Positions 19,336 through 28,382 of a stretch of 64,000 nt of DNA are shown here, piece by piece; the first letter of the stretch is position 1; every line of letters starts with the position of its first letter. The notes beneath the pieces were generated by a model. That model was not told the origin of the DNA, did no database searches, and saw only the letters and a list, made by a program, of their open reading frames with translations. A program made the position numbers and the translations under genes. Source of the stretch: Chromobacterium violaceum ATCC 12472 (lineage in GTDB: Bacteria > Pseudomonadota > Gammaproteobacteria > Burkholderiales > Chromobacteriaceae); contig NC_005085.1 of assembly GCF_000007705.1 (NCBI RefSeq), positions 1,240,001 to 1,304,000 of the forward strand, written 5' to 3'.

Positions 19336-19389
19336 CGCGTGGAGGAAGATCCCGTTCCCGGCCGGCGCCGGGGCAGCATCGAGGCAATG

Positions 19390-19416
19390 AATCGGAAGCT
19401 CGGCTTCCGATTTTTT
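19390..19416 (+). terminator. Rho-independent terminator after the hupE-like gene
   Basis: AATCGGAAG (19390-19398) pairs with CTTCCGATT (19404-19412), a 9-bp stem with a CTCGG loop and a T-run. Confidence 0.9.
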
Positions 19417-19674
19417 ATGCCTTTGGGAAACGTCGAGGCGGGCATGGGAAGCCTGAGCGATGGATCGGCCCAGCACGGAAAAATCGAGAGTAGATGATTG
19501 TTTTTAAATGAATTTTTGCGCGTCTGCGGATGCGGCCGCCCGGCTGCATGGGCGTCAGCGCGAAGCCTGCCGGCTGGGAAGCCTGTTTAGTACATTAGTA
19601 TCAAAAAAATGAATTTATTTGGATTTTTATCTTGCAATATCAAGATTGTTATGGTGTTTTTGAATATTAGATTG

Positions 19675-19704
19675 TTTGCATGTTGATTTGGGCGATGTTA
19701 TAGT
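19675..19704 (+). promoter_or_regulatory. putative sigma70 promoter of the osmoprotectant ABC operon
   Basis: TTGCAT (19676-19681) and TATAGT (19699-19704) are separated by 17 bp, inside an AT-rich block (19560-19710) unlike the GC-rich flanks. The implied 5' leader of about 180 nt is GC-rich, with a CGGCGC/GCGCCG hairpin near its start. The rest of 19417-19889 holds no gene. Confidence 0.55.
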
Positions 19705-19889
19705 CTTTTCGTTCTTCGGCGCCTGGTGCGCCGCTCAATCTCGGGTTTGCGCCCGTTCCCGCGCTTTACGCGCCCCGTATCCGGCTTGGCCGGATGTCTT
19801 GAAAATCTACTGGCAGCTCTCTGGTTGTCGCGATCATTACAGCGGATCGCCGACGGTTTCATCGTCGCCATCCGCCAAGGAGGACGCAG

Positions 19890-20606
19890 ATGCACAAAAG
19901 AGCGTTTGGCAAGCGCAATACTATCTGGCTGATCCTGGCCGCCCTGGCGGCGGCGGGACTGTATTACGGCCTTGGCCCGGCCGTGTGGGCGGAATACCGC
20001 GAAGACCTGATCTATCTGGGCGGGCGGCATCTCTACCTGGTCGGCGTCTCGATGGCGCTGGCGCTGGCGGTGGGCCTGCCCAGCGGCATCCTGCTCAGCC
20101 GGCCGCGGCTGCGGCGCAGCGCCGAGTCCTGGATGCAGATCTTCAATATCGGCAACACCCTGCCGCCGATGGCGGTGCTGGCCCTGGCCATGGCGGTGGT
20201 GGGCATCGGCGACGCGCCGGCCATCGCCGCCCTGTTCCTGGCGTCCCTGCTGCCCATCGTGCGCAATGCCTACGCCGGCCTGGCCGGCTTGCCGCCCGCC
20301 ATGCTGGAGGCGGCCGATGCGATCGGCATGACGTCGCTGCAGCGGTTGTGGCGGGTGGAGCTGCCCAACGCCTTGCCGGTGATCTTGTCCGGCGTGCGCG
20401 TCGCGCTGGCGCTGAATGTCGGCACCGCGCCGCTGGCCTTTCTGATCGGCGCCAGCAGCTACGGCGAATTGATCTTCCCCGGCATCTATCTCAACAACCA
20501 CACCGCCTTGCTGCTGGGCGCCGGCGGCACCGCGCTGATCGCGCTGGCGCTGGACCAGTCGGTGGCGCTGGTCGGCCGACTGGCCGCCGCGCGCGGCATC
20601 GCCTGA
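19890..20606 (+). CDS. glycine betaine/osmoprotectant ABC transporter permease
   Basis: A 238-residue integral membrane protein with a BPD_transp_1 domain: five to six helices and the EAA loop LEAADAIGMTSLQRLWRVEL. IGNTLPPMAVLALAMAVVGIG is typical of OpuCB/YehY-type permeases. AAGGAGG lies 8 bases before ATG 19890. It is the first gene of a four-gene operon (permease, binding protein, permease, ATPase) for uptake of betaine, choline or related osmolytes. Confidence 0.88.
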   Translation: MHKRAFGKRNTIWLILAALAAAGLYYGLGPAVWAEYREDLIYLGGRHLYLVGVSMALALAVGLPSGILLSRPRLRRSAESWMQIFNIGNTLPPMAVLALAMAVVGIGDAPAIAALFLASLLPIVRNAYAGLAGLPPAMLEAADAIGMTSLQRLWRVELPNALPVILSGVRVALALNVGTAPLAFLIGASSYGELIFPGIYLNNHTALLLGAGGTALIALALDQSVALVGRLAAARGIA

Positions 20607-20616
20607 GGAGCCGGGC

Positions 20617-21564
20617 ATGAATGAGAGGTTTCCAATGCAAATGATCGCGTCTTTTCGCAACTGGCTGGCAGTCGTCTGCCTGGCGGCCGCGGCGCTGGCG
20701 CCGCTGTCCGCGCCGGCGGCGGCCGCCGGCCTGACGCTGGGCAGCAAGAACTTCACCGAGCAGCACCTGCTGTCCGAGCTGACCGCGCAGTATCTGCGCG
20801 GCAAGGGCTATCAAGTGGCGCAGAAGCCAGACCTCGCCACCGTCATCCTGCGCAACGCGATGGAGCACGGGCAGATCGACCTGGCCTGGGATTACACCGG
20901 CACCGGCCTGATCATCCATCACGGCATCCAGCAGAAGATGAGCAATGAGGAGGCTTACGCCACCGTCAAGCGGCTGGACGAGCCCAAGGGGCTGATCTGG
21001 CTGAATCCGGCGGCGCTCAACAACACCTACGCGCTGGCGATGAAGCGCGAGCGCGCCGAAGCCGAAGGCGTGCGCACGCTGTCGGACCTGGCGCGGGCGG
21101 TGAACCGCAGCAACGGCGGCGACAAGCGCTGGCAGCTGGGTTTCGACATGGAGTTCGCCGGCCGTCCGGACGGCCTCAAGCCGCTGCAGCAGCTGTACGG
21201 CATGGAGCTGTCGCGGCCGCAGATCCGGCAGATGGATTCCGGCCTGGTCTACAACGCGGTCCGCGACGGCTTTGTCGACGCCGGCCTGGTCTACACCACC
21301 GATGGCCGGATCAAGGGCTTCGAGCTGCTGGTGCTGCAGGATGACCTGAACTTCTTCCCGGCCTACGCGGCGACGCCGGTCGCGAGCAAGGCCGCGCTGG
21401 ACCGCAATCCCGGCCTCGCCGACGACTTGAACCGGCTGGCGTCCTTGCTGGACAACGACACCATGTCGGCGATGAACGCCGAGGTGGATATCCGGCATCG
21501 CCCGGTCAAGGAGGTGGCGGCCGAGTTTCTGCGCAGCCATGGCCTGGCGAAGGAGGGCGCGTGA
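20617..21564 (+). CDS. osmoprotectant ABC transporter substrate-binding protein (OpuAC/YehZ type)
   Basis: A 315-residue periplasmic protein: signal peptide about residues 12-37 (LAVVCLAAAALAPLSAPAAA), then the OpuAC opening LGSKNFTEQHLLSELTAQYL. Aromatic and acidic ligand-pocket segments include DLAWDYTGTGL and DAGLVYTTDGRI. GAGGAG precedes ATG 20617. It overlaps the second permease (TGATG), consistent with one transcript. Confidence 0.9.
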   Translation: MNERFPMQMIASFRNWLAVVCLAAAALAPLSAPAAAAGLTLGSKNFTEQHLLSELTAQYLRGKGYQVAQKPDLATVILRNAMEHGQIDLAWDYTGTGLIIHHGIQQKMSNEEAYATVKRLDEPKGLIWLNPAALNNTYALAMKRERAEAEGVRTLSDLARAVNRSNGGDKRWQLGFDMEFAGRPDGLKPLQQLYGMELSRPQIRQMDSGLVYNAVRDGFVDAGLVYTTDGRIKGFELLVLQDDLNFFPAYAATPVASKAALDRNPGLADDLNRLASLLDNDTMSAMNAEVDIRHRPVKEVAAEFLRSHGLAKEGA

Positions 21565-22223
21565 TGGAAACCCTGCTGGAAACCGGCCGCTACATGCTGG
21601 CCAATCTGTCTTATATCGGCGCGCTGGCCGGCCAGCATCTGACCCTGGTCGGCGTCGCCGTCAGCCTCGCGGTCGTATTGGGCGTGCCGCTGGGCATCGC
21701 CATCGTGCGCTTTCCCGCCGCCGCCGATGCGGTGCTGAGCCTGGCCACCGTGCTGCTGACCATTCCGGCCATCGCGCTGTTCGGCCTGATGATTCCGCTG
21801 TTTTCGCTGATCGGCCACGGCATCGGCGCGGTGCCGGCCGTCACTGCCGCCTTCCTCTATTCGCTGCTGCCCATCGTGCGCAACGCCCACGCGGCGCTGA
21901 CCCAGCTGGAGCCCGGCGTGCGCGAGGCAGGCCGCGGCATCGGCCTCACCTTCTGGCAGCGCCTGCGCTGGGTGGAGTTGCCGCTGGCGGTGCCGGTGAT
22001 CTTCGGCGGCATCCGCACCGCGGTGGTGCTGAACATCGGCGTGATGGCGATCGCCGCCATCGTCGGAGCCGGCGGCCTGGGCACGCTGATCCTGCATGGC
22101 ATCAGCCAGAGCGACATCCGCAAGCTGATCGCCGGCGCCCTCGCCGTAAGCCTGCTCGCCGTGGCCATGGACTGGCTGCTGCTGCGCGCCCAGCGCGCGC
22201 TGACACCGAAAGGAATCCGCTGA
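21564..22223 (+). CDS. osmoprotectant ABC transporter second permease
   Basis: A 219-residue BPD_transp_1 membrane protein with the EAA-type loop VREAGRGIGLTFWQRLRWVEL and VVLNIGVMAIAAIVGAGGLG. The ATG at 21564 is preferred over GTG 21561 because AGGAGGG (21551-21557) is then correctly spaced. It overlaps the binding-protein stop (TGATG) and its own stop overlaps the ATPase start. A two-permease layout matches the YehW/YehY and OpuCB/OpuCD pairs. Confidence 0.88.
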   Translation: METLLETGRYMLANLSYIGALAGQHLTLVGVAVSLAVVLGVPLGIAIVRFPAAADAVLSLATVLLTIPAIALFGLMIPLFSLIGHGIGAVPAVTAAFLYSLLPIVRNAHAALTQLEPGVREAGRGIGLTFWQRLRWVELPLAVPVIFGGIRTAVVLNIGVMAIAAIVGAGGLGTLILHGISQSDIRKLIAGALAVSLLAVAMDWLLLRAQRALTPKGIR

Positions 22224-23365
22224 TGATAGAACTGCAAAATCTCTGCAAGCAATTCACCCAAAAGAACGGCCAGGTGTTCAAGGCCGTGGACAACGTCAGC
22301 CTGAAGGTGGCCGAAGGCGAGATCTGCGTGCTGCTCGGCCCGTCCGGCTGCGGCAAGACCACCACCATGAAGATGATCAACCGTCTGATCGAACCCACCT
22401 CCGGCAAGGTGCTGATCGGCGGCGAGGACACCGCCGGCATCGACACCGTGACGCTGCGCCGGCACATCGGCTACGTGATCCAGCAGATCGGCCTGTTCCC
22501 CAATATGACCATCGAGGAAAACATCATGGTGGTGCCGCGGATGCTGGGTTGGGACAAGAAGCGCTGCCGCGAGCGCGCCCGCGAGCTGATGCATATGGTG
22601 GCGCTGGATCCGGACCGCTTCCTGCAGCGCTATCCGCGCGAGATGTCGGGCGGCCAGCAGCAGCGCATCGGCGTGATCCGCGCGCTGGCGGCCGACGCGC
22701 CGGTATTGCTGATGGACGAGCCGTTCGGCGCGGTGGACCCGATCAACCGCGAACAGATCCAGAACGAATTCCTGCAGATGCAGCGCCAGCTGGGCAAGAC
22801 GGTGATGCTGGTCAGCCACGACATCGACGAGGCGATCAAGCTGGGCGACCGCATCGCGGTGTTCCGCCAGGGGCGGATGGTGCAGTGCGCCGGATCGGAC
22901 GAAGTGCTGGCGCGGCCGGCCGACGATTTCGTCGCCAGCTTCGTCGGGCACGACCGCACGCTGAAGCGGCTGCTGCTGGTGAAGGCGGGCGAGGTGGCCG
23001 AACAGCGGGAGACGCTGACCGCCCGGCTGGACACGCCGCTGTCCGCCGCCTACGGCATGATGGACGACGCCGATCTGCTGCACCTGACCGTGGTGGGCGA
23101 GGCCGGCGAGCCGCTGGGCTTCGTCAAGCGCCGCGACGCCAAATCCGGCGACGGCCGCTGCCGCGACAAGCTCAATCGGATCGAAGTCACGGCCGGCGTC
23201 GGCGAGAACCTGCGCATCGTGCTGTCCCGGTTGTACGAGCACAACCTCACCTGGATGCCGGTGGTGGACGAGGCCGAACGTTACTGCGGGGAAGTGTCGC
23301 AAGACTATATCGCCGATTACCTGCATTCGGGCCGCACGCGCAGAAAGGAAGCCGCGTTGGCTTGA
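22223..23365 (+). CDS. osmoprotectant ABC transporter ATP-binding protein with CBS region
   Basis: A 380-residue ATPase of the ProV/OpuCA group. Walker A is GPSGCGKTTT (about residues 39-48), the signature MSGGQQQRIGV, Walker B VLLMDEPFGAVD and the H-loop MLVSHDIDEA. After residue 250 a CBS-like C-terminal region follows (LTWMPVVDEAERYCGEVS), which in relatives senses ionic strength. It starts at ATG 22223 inside the permease stop codon. It energises import by the two permeases. Confidence 0.93.
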   Translation: MIELQNLCKQFTQKNGQVFKAVDNVSLKVAEGEICVLLGPSGCGKTTTMKMINRLIEPTSGKVLIGGEDTAGIDTVTLRRHIGYVIQQIGLFPNMTIEENIMVVPRMLGWDKKRCRERARELMHMVALDPDRFLQRYPREMSGGQQQRIGVIRALAADAPVLLMDEPFGAVDPINREQIQNEFLQMQRQLGKTVMLVSHDIDEAIKLGDRIAVFRQGRMVQCAGSDEVLARPADDFVASFVGHDRTLKRLLLVKAGEVAEQRETLTARLDTPLSAAYGMMDDADLLHLTVVGEAGEPLGFVKRRDAKSGDGRCRDKLNRIEVTAGVGENLRIVLSRLYEHNLTWMPVVDEAERYCGEVSQDYIADYLHSGRTRRKEAALA

Positions 23366-23388
23366 TGCGGTTGCGGGCGGGTGAGGAG

Positions 23389-23411
23389 GGCGCGATATTT
23401 GCGCCTTTTTT
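23389..23411 (+). terminator. terminator of the osmoprotectant operon
   Basis: GGCGC (23389-23393) and GCGCC (23401-23405) form a short stem followed by TTTTTT, 24 bp after the ATPase stop. Confidence 0.7.
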
Positions 23412-23514
23412 GCGTCCGCGGACGGCGCTCTAGGGGAGGCGCTGGACTGGATTGGGCGCGTTTCGCTGCCGAACGCGGAGAGCATCCCGCGCGGGAATGC
23501 GAGCAAAGCAGGCA

Positions 23515-23541
23515 ACAAAAAAGCCCTGATTGCTCAGGGCT
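23515..23541 (-). terminator. terminator of the tRNA-Ser transcript
   Basis: Read on the minus strand, GCCCTGA pairs with TCAGGGC around a four-base loop and is followed by TTTTTT. It sits 15 bp downstream of the tRNA-Ser 3' end. Confidence 0.88.
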
Positions 23542-23555
23542 TGATTGCGTTCTAC

Positions 23556-23645
<90 letters not shown>

Positions 23646-23765
23646 GGTGTCAGTCGAGGAGCGCATTATGTCGGTGCGAGCCCGTACTGTCAATAGTTTC
23701 TTGCAGTTTTCCGCCCATGAAAAACGCCACCGCGAAGGGTGGCGTTGGCGCGGGGCGAAGCGGGC

Positions 23766-24999
23766 TCAGTGGCGCTTCAACTCGCCTTCCCACTTGGCCA
23801 CCACGGCGGTGGCGATGGAGTTGCCCACCACGTTGGTGGCGGAGCGGCCCATGTCCAGGAAGTGGTCGATGCCCAGCAGCAGCAGCAGGCCGGCTTCCGG
23901 GATGTTGAACTGCGCCAGGGTGGCGGCGATCACCACCAGCGACGCGCGCGGCACGCCGGCCATGCCCTTGGAGGTCAGCATCAGGATCAGCAGCATGGAG
24001 ATTTCCTGCGCCAGCGTCAGGTCGATGCCGTAGGCCTGGGCGATGAAGATCACCGCGAAGGTGCAGTACATCATCGAGCCGTCCAGGTTGAACGAGTAGC
24101 CCATCGGCAGCACGAAGCTGGCGATCTTGTTGGACACGCCGAAGCGCTCCAGCTGTTCCAGGGTTTTCGGATAGGCGGCTTCGGAGCTGGCGGTGGTGAA
24201 CGACAGCAGCAGCGGTTCCTTGATCATGCCCATCAGGTGCAACAGGCGCGGGCCGACGATCAGCACGCCGACGGCGATCAGCAGCGCCCACAGGATGCCG
24301 ATGGAGAAATAGAACTGCGCCATGAACTTGCCATAGGTGCCGAGGATGGACAGGCCTTCCTTGGCCACGGTGGCGGCGATGGCGCCGAACACCGCCAGCG
24401 GCGCGAAGTTCATCACATAGCTGGTGACCTTCAGCATCACGTGGGCGACGACGTCGATCACGTCGATCAGCGCCTTGGCGCGTTCGCCCAGCGCGGCCAT
24501 CGCGCTGCCGAAGAACACCGAGAAGATCACGATCTGCAGGATCTCGTTGTTGGCCATCGCCTCGAACACGCTCTTGGGGATGGCGTGGGTGACGAAGTCC
24601 TTCAGCGAAATGGCGCTGGCCTTGATGCCGGATTCGGCGTGCATGTCCGGCAGCGGCAGGTTCAGCGCCACGCCCGGCTTCAGGATGTTCACCATGATCA
24701 GGCCCAGGGTCAGCGACACCAGCGAGGCGGATGAACCAGCCCATGGTTTTGCCGCCGATGCGGCCCACGGACTTGGCGTCGCCCATCTTGGCGATGCCGA
24801 CCACCAGCGTGGAGATCACCAGCGGGGCGATGATCATCTTGATCAGCCGCAGGAAAATGTCGGTGAGGATGGACATGCCATCGACGAAGGATTTGATCGC
24901 GGCGGCGTCATCGCCTGCGTGCTGACGGAAGAGATAGCCTACCAGGATGCCCAGCAGCATTCCGACCAGAATCAAGGCCGTGAGTTTTTTCGACTTCAT
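23766..24999 (-). pseudogene. dicarboxylate/glutamate:cation symporter, interrupted by a frameshift
   Basis: Two reading frames together give a full DAACS-family transporter of about 410 residues. The first frame, from ATG 24999 (MKSKKLTALILVGMLLG), runs through IRLIKMIIAPLVISTLVVG-type helix 2 sequence to KTMGWFI. The second continues at ASLVSLTLGLIMVN and carries the family core: SFTTASSEAAYPKT, YSFNLDGSMMYC, LTSKGMAGVPRASLVV and GIDHFLDMGRSATNVVGN. The break lies at about 24726-24731, where one extra C (plus-strand G) puts the C-terminal three quarters out of frame. Without the extra base the protein looks intact, so this is either a recent mutation or a sequencing error. AGGAAC precedes the ATG. 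It sits alone between a tRNA and barstar. Confidence 0.85.
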
Positions 25000-25330
25000 T
25001 CAGTTGTTCCTGCCTGTTCTTGAGACGTTTTCAAACGAGCGTCGCATTTTCATGACATGACATGCGGTCAGTGGATGGGGTCATGTGTGCGTGCCGTGTG
25101 TCCGGCATGTTTCGCCATGTAGTGGCCGGGCTACTTTGTTGTTTTAAGCCCGTTTTCAGGGCCTTGTACCTGTTGTTGTCCGACAGGAGCAGCCGGCTGA
25201 AGGTAAGCGATTATAGAGTGTTAGTACGAGGTTGTCTTGACGGGATTTCGACAATTGCAGTTCGAATTCGAATATTTTGTAGTGAAGTTAAAGACTTAAG
25301 CATTTCATGATGCGCTGAAGAGGCGGCAGG
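25000..25330. other. intergenic region without a supported gene
   Basis: About 330 bp upstream of the symporter gene. An 82-codon plus-strand frame (25062-25310) shows no family features or ribosome binding site. The segment near 25200-25310 is AT-richer and probably includes the symporter promoter. Confidence 0.45.
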
Positions 25331-25396
25331 CATGAAAAAGCCCGCGGCGCTCATGCCGCGCGTGTAGCGCGGCGACAACGCGGCGGGCCGGGCTTA
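25331..25396 (-). terminator. probable terminator of the RNase-barstar operon
   Basis: On the minus strand AAGCCCGGCCCGCCGCG and CGCCGCGGGCTTTTTC can pair across a structured loop and end in a short T-run, beginning at the barstar stop codon. Confidence 0.6.
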
Positions 25397-25672
25397 GTGG
25401 TGGATGTCGAGCGTGACGTCGCCGCGCTCTTCGGCGACGGTTTCCAGAATTTCCAGCACGGTGGCGTAAACGTCGGCGCCCATGCCGCGGCGGGCTTCCT
25501 CGGTGTCGCGCCAAAGCAACTCGAACGGGCCTTGGACATCGTTGGCCAGGCTGTCGTACAGCGCGTCCAGATTGCGGCCGAAATGGCCGGGCAGCGGCAG
25601 CTGGCGCTGCAGCTCGTCGTACAGTTGATCCAGGCTGCGGATATGGCGCAGCTCGCACACTTTTACTGGCAT
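25394..25672 (-). CDS. barstar-family RNase inhibitor
   Basis: A 92-residue cytosolic protein of the barstar fold. It has the helix that binds barnase (LYDELQRQLPLPGHFGRNLDAL, with the conserved LP..FG.NLDAL segment and the following DSLANDV) and a C-terminal strand DVTLDIHH. It starts 10 bp inside the 3' end of the RNase gene, so inhibitor and nuclease are made together. It should protect the cell from the RNase before export. Confidence 0.9.
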   Translation of the reverse strand: MPVKVCELRHIRSLDQLYDELQRQLPLPGHFGRNLDALYDSLANDVQGPFELLWRDTEEARRGMGADVYATVLEILETVAEERGDVTLDIHH

Positions 25673-26106
25673 GGCGGGACCTCGATGAAGCTGTTGTAGT
25701 GATCCACGGTGACGAAGCGCTGGCCCTGGCGGCTGAACAGCAGGCGCTTGGCGCCGCGCTTGCCGCCTTTATAGCTCAAATCCGCCTCCTGCCATTGGCC
25801 GGGCGGCAGACGTTTTTCGTAGTTGCCGAAGCGGTCTCCGCCCATGGACTTGCCTTGCAGGCCGGCCACGCTCCACAGGTTGCGGCCCGGCTTCCAGCCG
25901 GCGGCCTGGGCCTGGCGCTTGGTGACGAACTTGCCTGGCAGCCGGCCGTCGCGGCCCAGGCTTTGCAGCACGTCGCCGAGTTCGGCCGCGTCCAGCTGGC
26001 GCGAGGCTTGCTGATTGACCTTGGCGGCGACGTCGCGACAGGACGGCGCGGCCAGCGCGGGGAGGCTCAGCGCCGACAGCAGCAGTAACAGCAATCTTGT
26101 TTTCAT
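25663..26106 (-). CDS. secreted barnase-like guanyl-specific ribonuclease
   Basis: A 147-residue precursor with a signal peptide (residues 1-20, LLLLLLSALSLPALAA) and a barnase/N1 domain: LPGKFVTKRQAQAAGW, GGDRFGNYEKRLP and the active-site block QWQEADLSY with general base Glu107, Arg117/Arg121, and His136 in VDHYNSF. All catalytic residues known from barnase are present. I chose ATG 26106 (MKTRLLLL), which begins the signal peptide, over an in-frame ATG at 26139. It forms an operon with the overlapping barstar gene. Confidence 0.92.
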   Translation of the reverse strand: MKTRLLLLLLSALSLPALAAPSCRDVAAKVNQQASRQLDAAELGDVLQSLGRDGRLPGKFVTKRQAQAAGWKPGRNLWSVAGLQGKSMGGDRFGNYEKRLPPGQWQEADLSYKGGKRGAKRLLFSRQGQRFVTVDHYNSFIEVPPCQ

Positions 26107-26170
26107 GATGAAACCTGGAGGCAAAGGGTGCCGCTCCATTCTAGCCGGGCGGCGGAGGCGGGAGAAGCGT

Positions 26171-26950
26171 TCAGTCCAGCGGCTGCGACTCCACCGGATA
26201 GGGATGGCCGATCAGCTGCGGCAGCCGCAGCGCCATCTCGCCGGCGTCGTCCGAGGTGGTGATGAAACGATAGTAGCGGTCCCCCTGGCTGTCGCAGCCG
26301 TGCCGGCGCAGCAGGTCGCAGACGCGGCGGGCGATGGCCTCGGCCGGATCGTACAGCTGGATGCCGTCGCCGGTGACCTCGCGGATCAGCGGCGCGAGGA
26401 AGGGGTAGTGGGTGCAGCCCAGCGCGATGTGGTCGATGTTCTCGTCTATCAGCGGCTCCACCACCTTGCGCACCAGCGCGCGGGTGCGTTCGCTGGACAG
26501 CTCGCCGGCCTCCACCTGCTCCACCCAGCCGTGGCCGGCGCGGCGCAGCACGTCGACGTCGCCGGCATGGTCGTCCAGCAGCGTCTTCACCCGCTCGCTG
26601 GCCAAGGTGTACTCGGTGGCCAGCACCGCGATGCGGCCGGTGCGGCTCATCGCCGCCGCCGGCTTGATCGCTGGCTCGATGCCGACGATGGGCAGCGACA
26701 GCTCGGCGCGCAGCGCGGCGATGGCGGCGGTGGTGGCGGTGTTGCAGGCCACCACCAGCAGGGTGGCGCCCTGGCTGACCAGGTAATGCCCGACCTTCAA
26801 CGCCCGCGCGATGATTTCCTCGCGGCTGCGCGGGCCGTACGGGCAGTAGGCTTGGTCGGCCAGGTAGGTGATCGGCCAGTCGGGCAGGGCGGCGCGCACC
26901 GCGCGCCACACCGACAGCCCGCCCAGGCCGGAATCGTACATCGCTATCAT
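26171..26950 (-). CDS. murI: glutamate racemase
   Basis: A 259-residue MurI that supplies D-glutamate for peptidoglycan. The substrate loop YDSGLGGLSVW contains Asp6. The two catalytic cysteines are Cys69 (VVACNTATT) and Cys179 (LGCTHYPFL). YCPYGPRS and IVGIEPAIKP are further family signatures. It starts 8 bp after the mrp stop and is probably co-transcribed with it. Confidence 0.95.
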   Translation of the reverse strand: MIAMYDSGLGGLSVWRAVRAALPDWPITYLADQAYCPYGPRSREEIIARALKVGHYLVSQGATLLVVACNTATTAAIAALRAELSLPIVGIEPAIKPAAAMSRTGRIAVLATEYTLASERVKTLLDDHAGDVDVLRRAGHGWVEQVEAGELSSERTRALVRKVVEPLIDENIDHIALGCTHYPFLAPLIREVTGDGIQLYDPAEAIARRVCDLLRRHGCDSQGDRYYRFITTSDDAGEMALRLPQLIGHPYPVESQPLD

Positions 26951-26958
26951 GTTGCCGC

Positions 26959-28047
26959 TCAGTTGTTCTGGATGACGATCTTGGGGAACTTGCCGGAGAA
27001 GTCCTGGGCCTTTTCGCCCACCTTCACCGCCACGCGGCGGGCGATGGCGCGGTACAGTTCGGCCGGCTTGCCGGACGGATCAGCCGCCACGCTGGGCCTG
27101 CCTTCGTCCACCGCCTGGCGGATCGCCAGGTCCAGCGGCAGCGAGCCCAGCAGCTCCACGCCGAAGTCCTGCGCCATTTTGACCGCGCCGCCTTCGCCGA
27201 AGATGTGCTCGGCGTGGCCGCAGTTGGAGCAGACGTGGATGGCCATGTTTTCCACCAGGCCCAGGATTGGCACGCCCACCTTCTGGAACATGGTGACGCC
27301 CTTGCGCGCGTCCAGCAGGGCGATGTCCTGAGGCGTGGTGACGATCAGCGCGCCGGTGACCGGCACTTTCTGCGACAGCGTCAGTTGCACGTCGCCGGTG
27401 CCCGGCGGCATGTCGATCACCAGGTAGTCCAGATCGTCCCAGCGGGTGTCGTTCAGCAGTTGCTGCAGCGCCTGGCTGACCATCGGGCCGCGCCACACCA
27501 TCGCCTGGTCGGCGTCCACCAGGTAGCCGATGGACATGGTCTGGATGCCGTGGTTGGACAGCGGCGTCAGCTTGCCGTCTGCGGTTTCCGGGCGCTGGCC
27601 CTGTAGGCCCATCATCAGCGGTTGCGACGGGCCGTAGATGTCGGCGTCCAACAGGCCGACGCGCGCGCCCTCGTCCGCAAGCGCCAGCGCCAGGTTGGCC
27701 GCAGTGGTGGACTTGCCGACGCCGCCCTTGCCGGAGGCGACGGCGATCACGTTCTTCACGCCGGGCAGCAGCGGCACGCCGCGCTGGGCGGAGTGGCTGA
27801 CGATCTGGGCGCTCACCGCGATCTTGATCGCGCGGCCTTCGGCCAGCGGCGCCAGCGCCGCCTCGAACTGCTGGCGCACGGCATCGAACTGGCTCTTGGC
27901 AGGGTAGGCCAGCACCACGTCCAGGCTGATCTCGGCGTCGCCGCACTTGAGGTTCTTGACGTTTTTGGCCGCGACGTAGCTTTTGCCGGTGTTGGCGTCG
28001 ATCAACGGCTTCAGGGTTTCGAGGATCTGGTTTTCGAGCTGTGCCAT
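26959..28047 (-). CDS. apbC: iron-sulfur cluster carrier ATPase Mrp/ApbC
   Basis: A 362-residue P-loop NTPase that carries and transfers Fe-S clusters. An N-terminal MIP18-like region (LKPLIDANTGKSYV, VVLAYPAKSQ) is followed by the deviant Walker A SGKGGVGKST (residues 105-114), DADIYGPSQP, DMPPGTGD and the cluster-binding CSNC (Cys273, Cys276). The ATG at 28047 gives the standard family length. ATGs at 28110 and 28167 would add 21 or 40 residues with no family match. It is divergent from mdfA and metG, similar to the mrp-metG arrangement in enterobacteria. Confidence 0.93.
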   Translation of the reverse strand: MAQLENQILETLKPLIDANTGKSYVAAKNVKNLKCGDAEISLDVVLAYPAKSQFDAVRQQFEAALAPLAEGRAIKIAVSAQIVSHSAQRGVPLLPGVKNVIAVASGKGGVGKSTTAANLALALADEGARVGLLDADIYGPSQPLMMGLQGQRPETADGKLTPLSNHGIQTMSIGYLVDADQAMVWRGPMVSQALQQLLNDTRWDDLDYLVIDMPPGTGDVQLTLSQKVPVTGALIVTTPQDIALLDARKGVTMFQKVGVPILGLVENMAIHVCSNCGHAEHIFGEGGAVKMAQDFGVELLGSLPLDLAIRQAVDEGRPSVAADPSGKPAELYRAIARRVAVKVGEKAQDFSGKFPKIVIQNN

Positions 28048-28256
28048 GGTTTCGTTCTGGGTGGCCCGGTCGGCTTGGCCGCCGAACAGGCGGGTGAGTT
28101 TGGAGAGCATGCGGAAGTCCGGATGGGGATATCCGACGATTTTAATCGGATTCTTTCCCGGGCGCATCGCGCCCCGCGATCTTCGTATCTTACTCCTGCG
28201 CGTCGTGGCCGGGCAGGGAATTTATTGCGTATCAGCGTTTGGTTTATAAGTTTTTT

Positions 28257-28285
28257 TTGATAAAAGTCTTTGAAAAGCGTAGAAT
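28257..28285 (+). promoter_or_regulatory. sigma70 promoter of mdfA
   Basis: TTGATA (28257-28262), a 17-bp spacer and TAGAAT (28280-28285). Transcription would begin near 28292, leaving a leader of about 90 nt with a GCCGCCG...CGCGGC-type hairpin before the ATG. Confidence 0.65.
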
Positions 28286-28382
28286 TTCCGGTTCGCCGCC
28301 GCAAACGCGCGGCGCTCGTTCCAAGGCTCGGCCCCGTCAGGCCGCGGGCCCTGCTCTTTGATCGAAAGGCTTTCTCCGCTTT

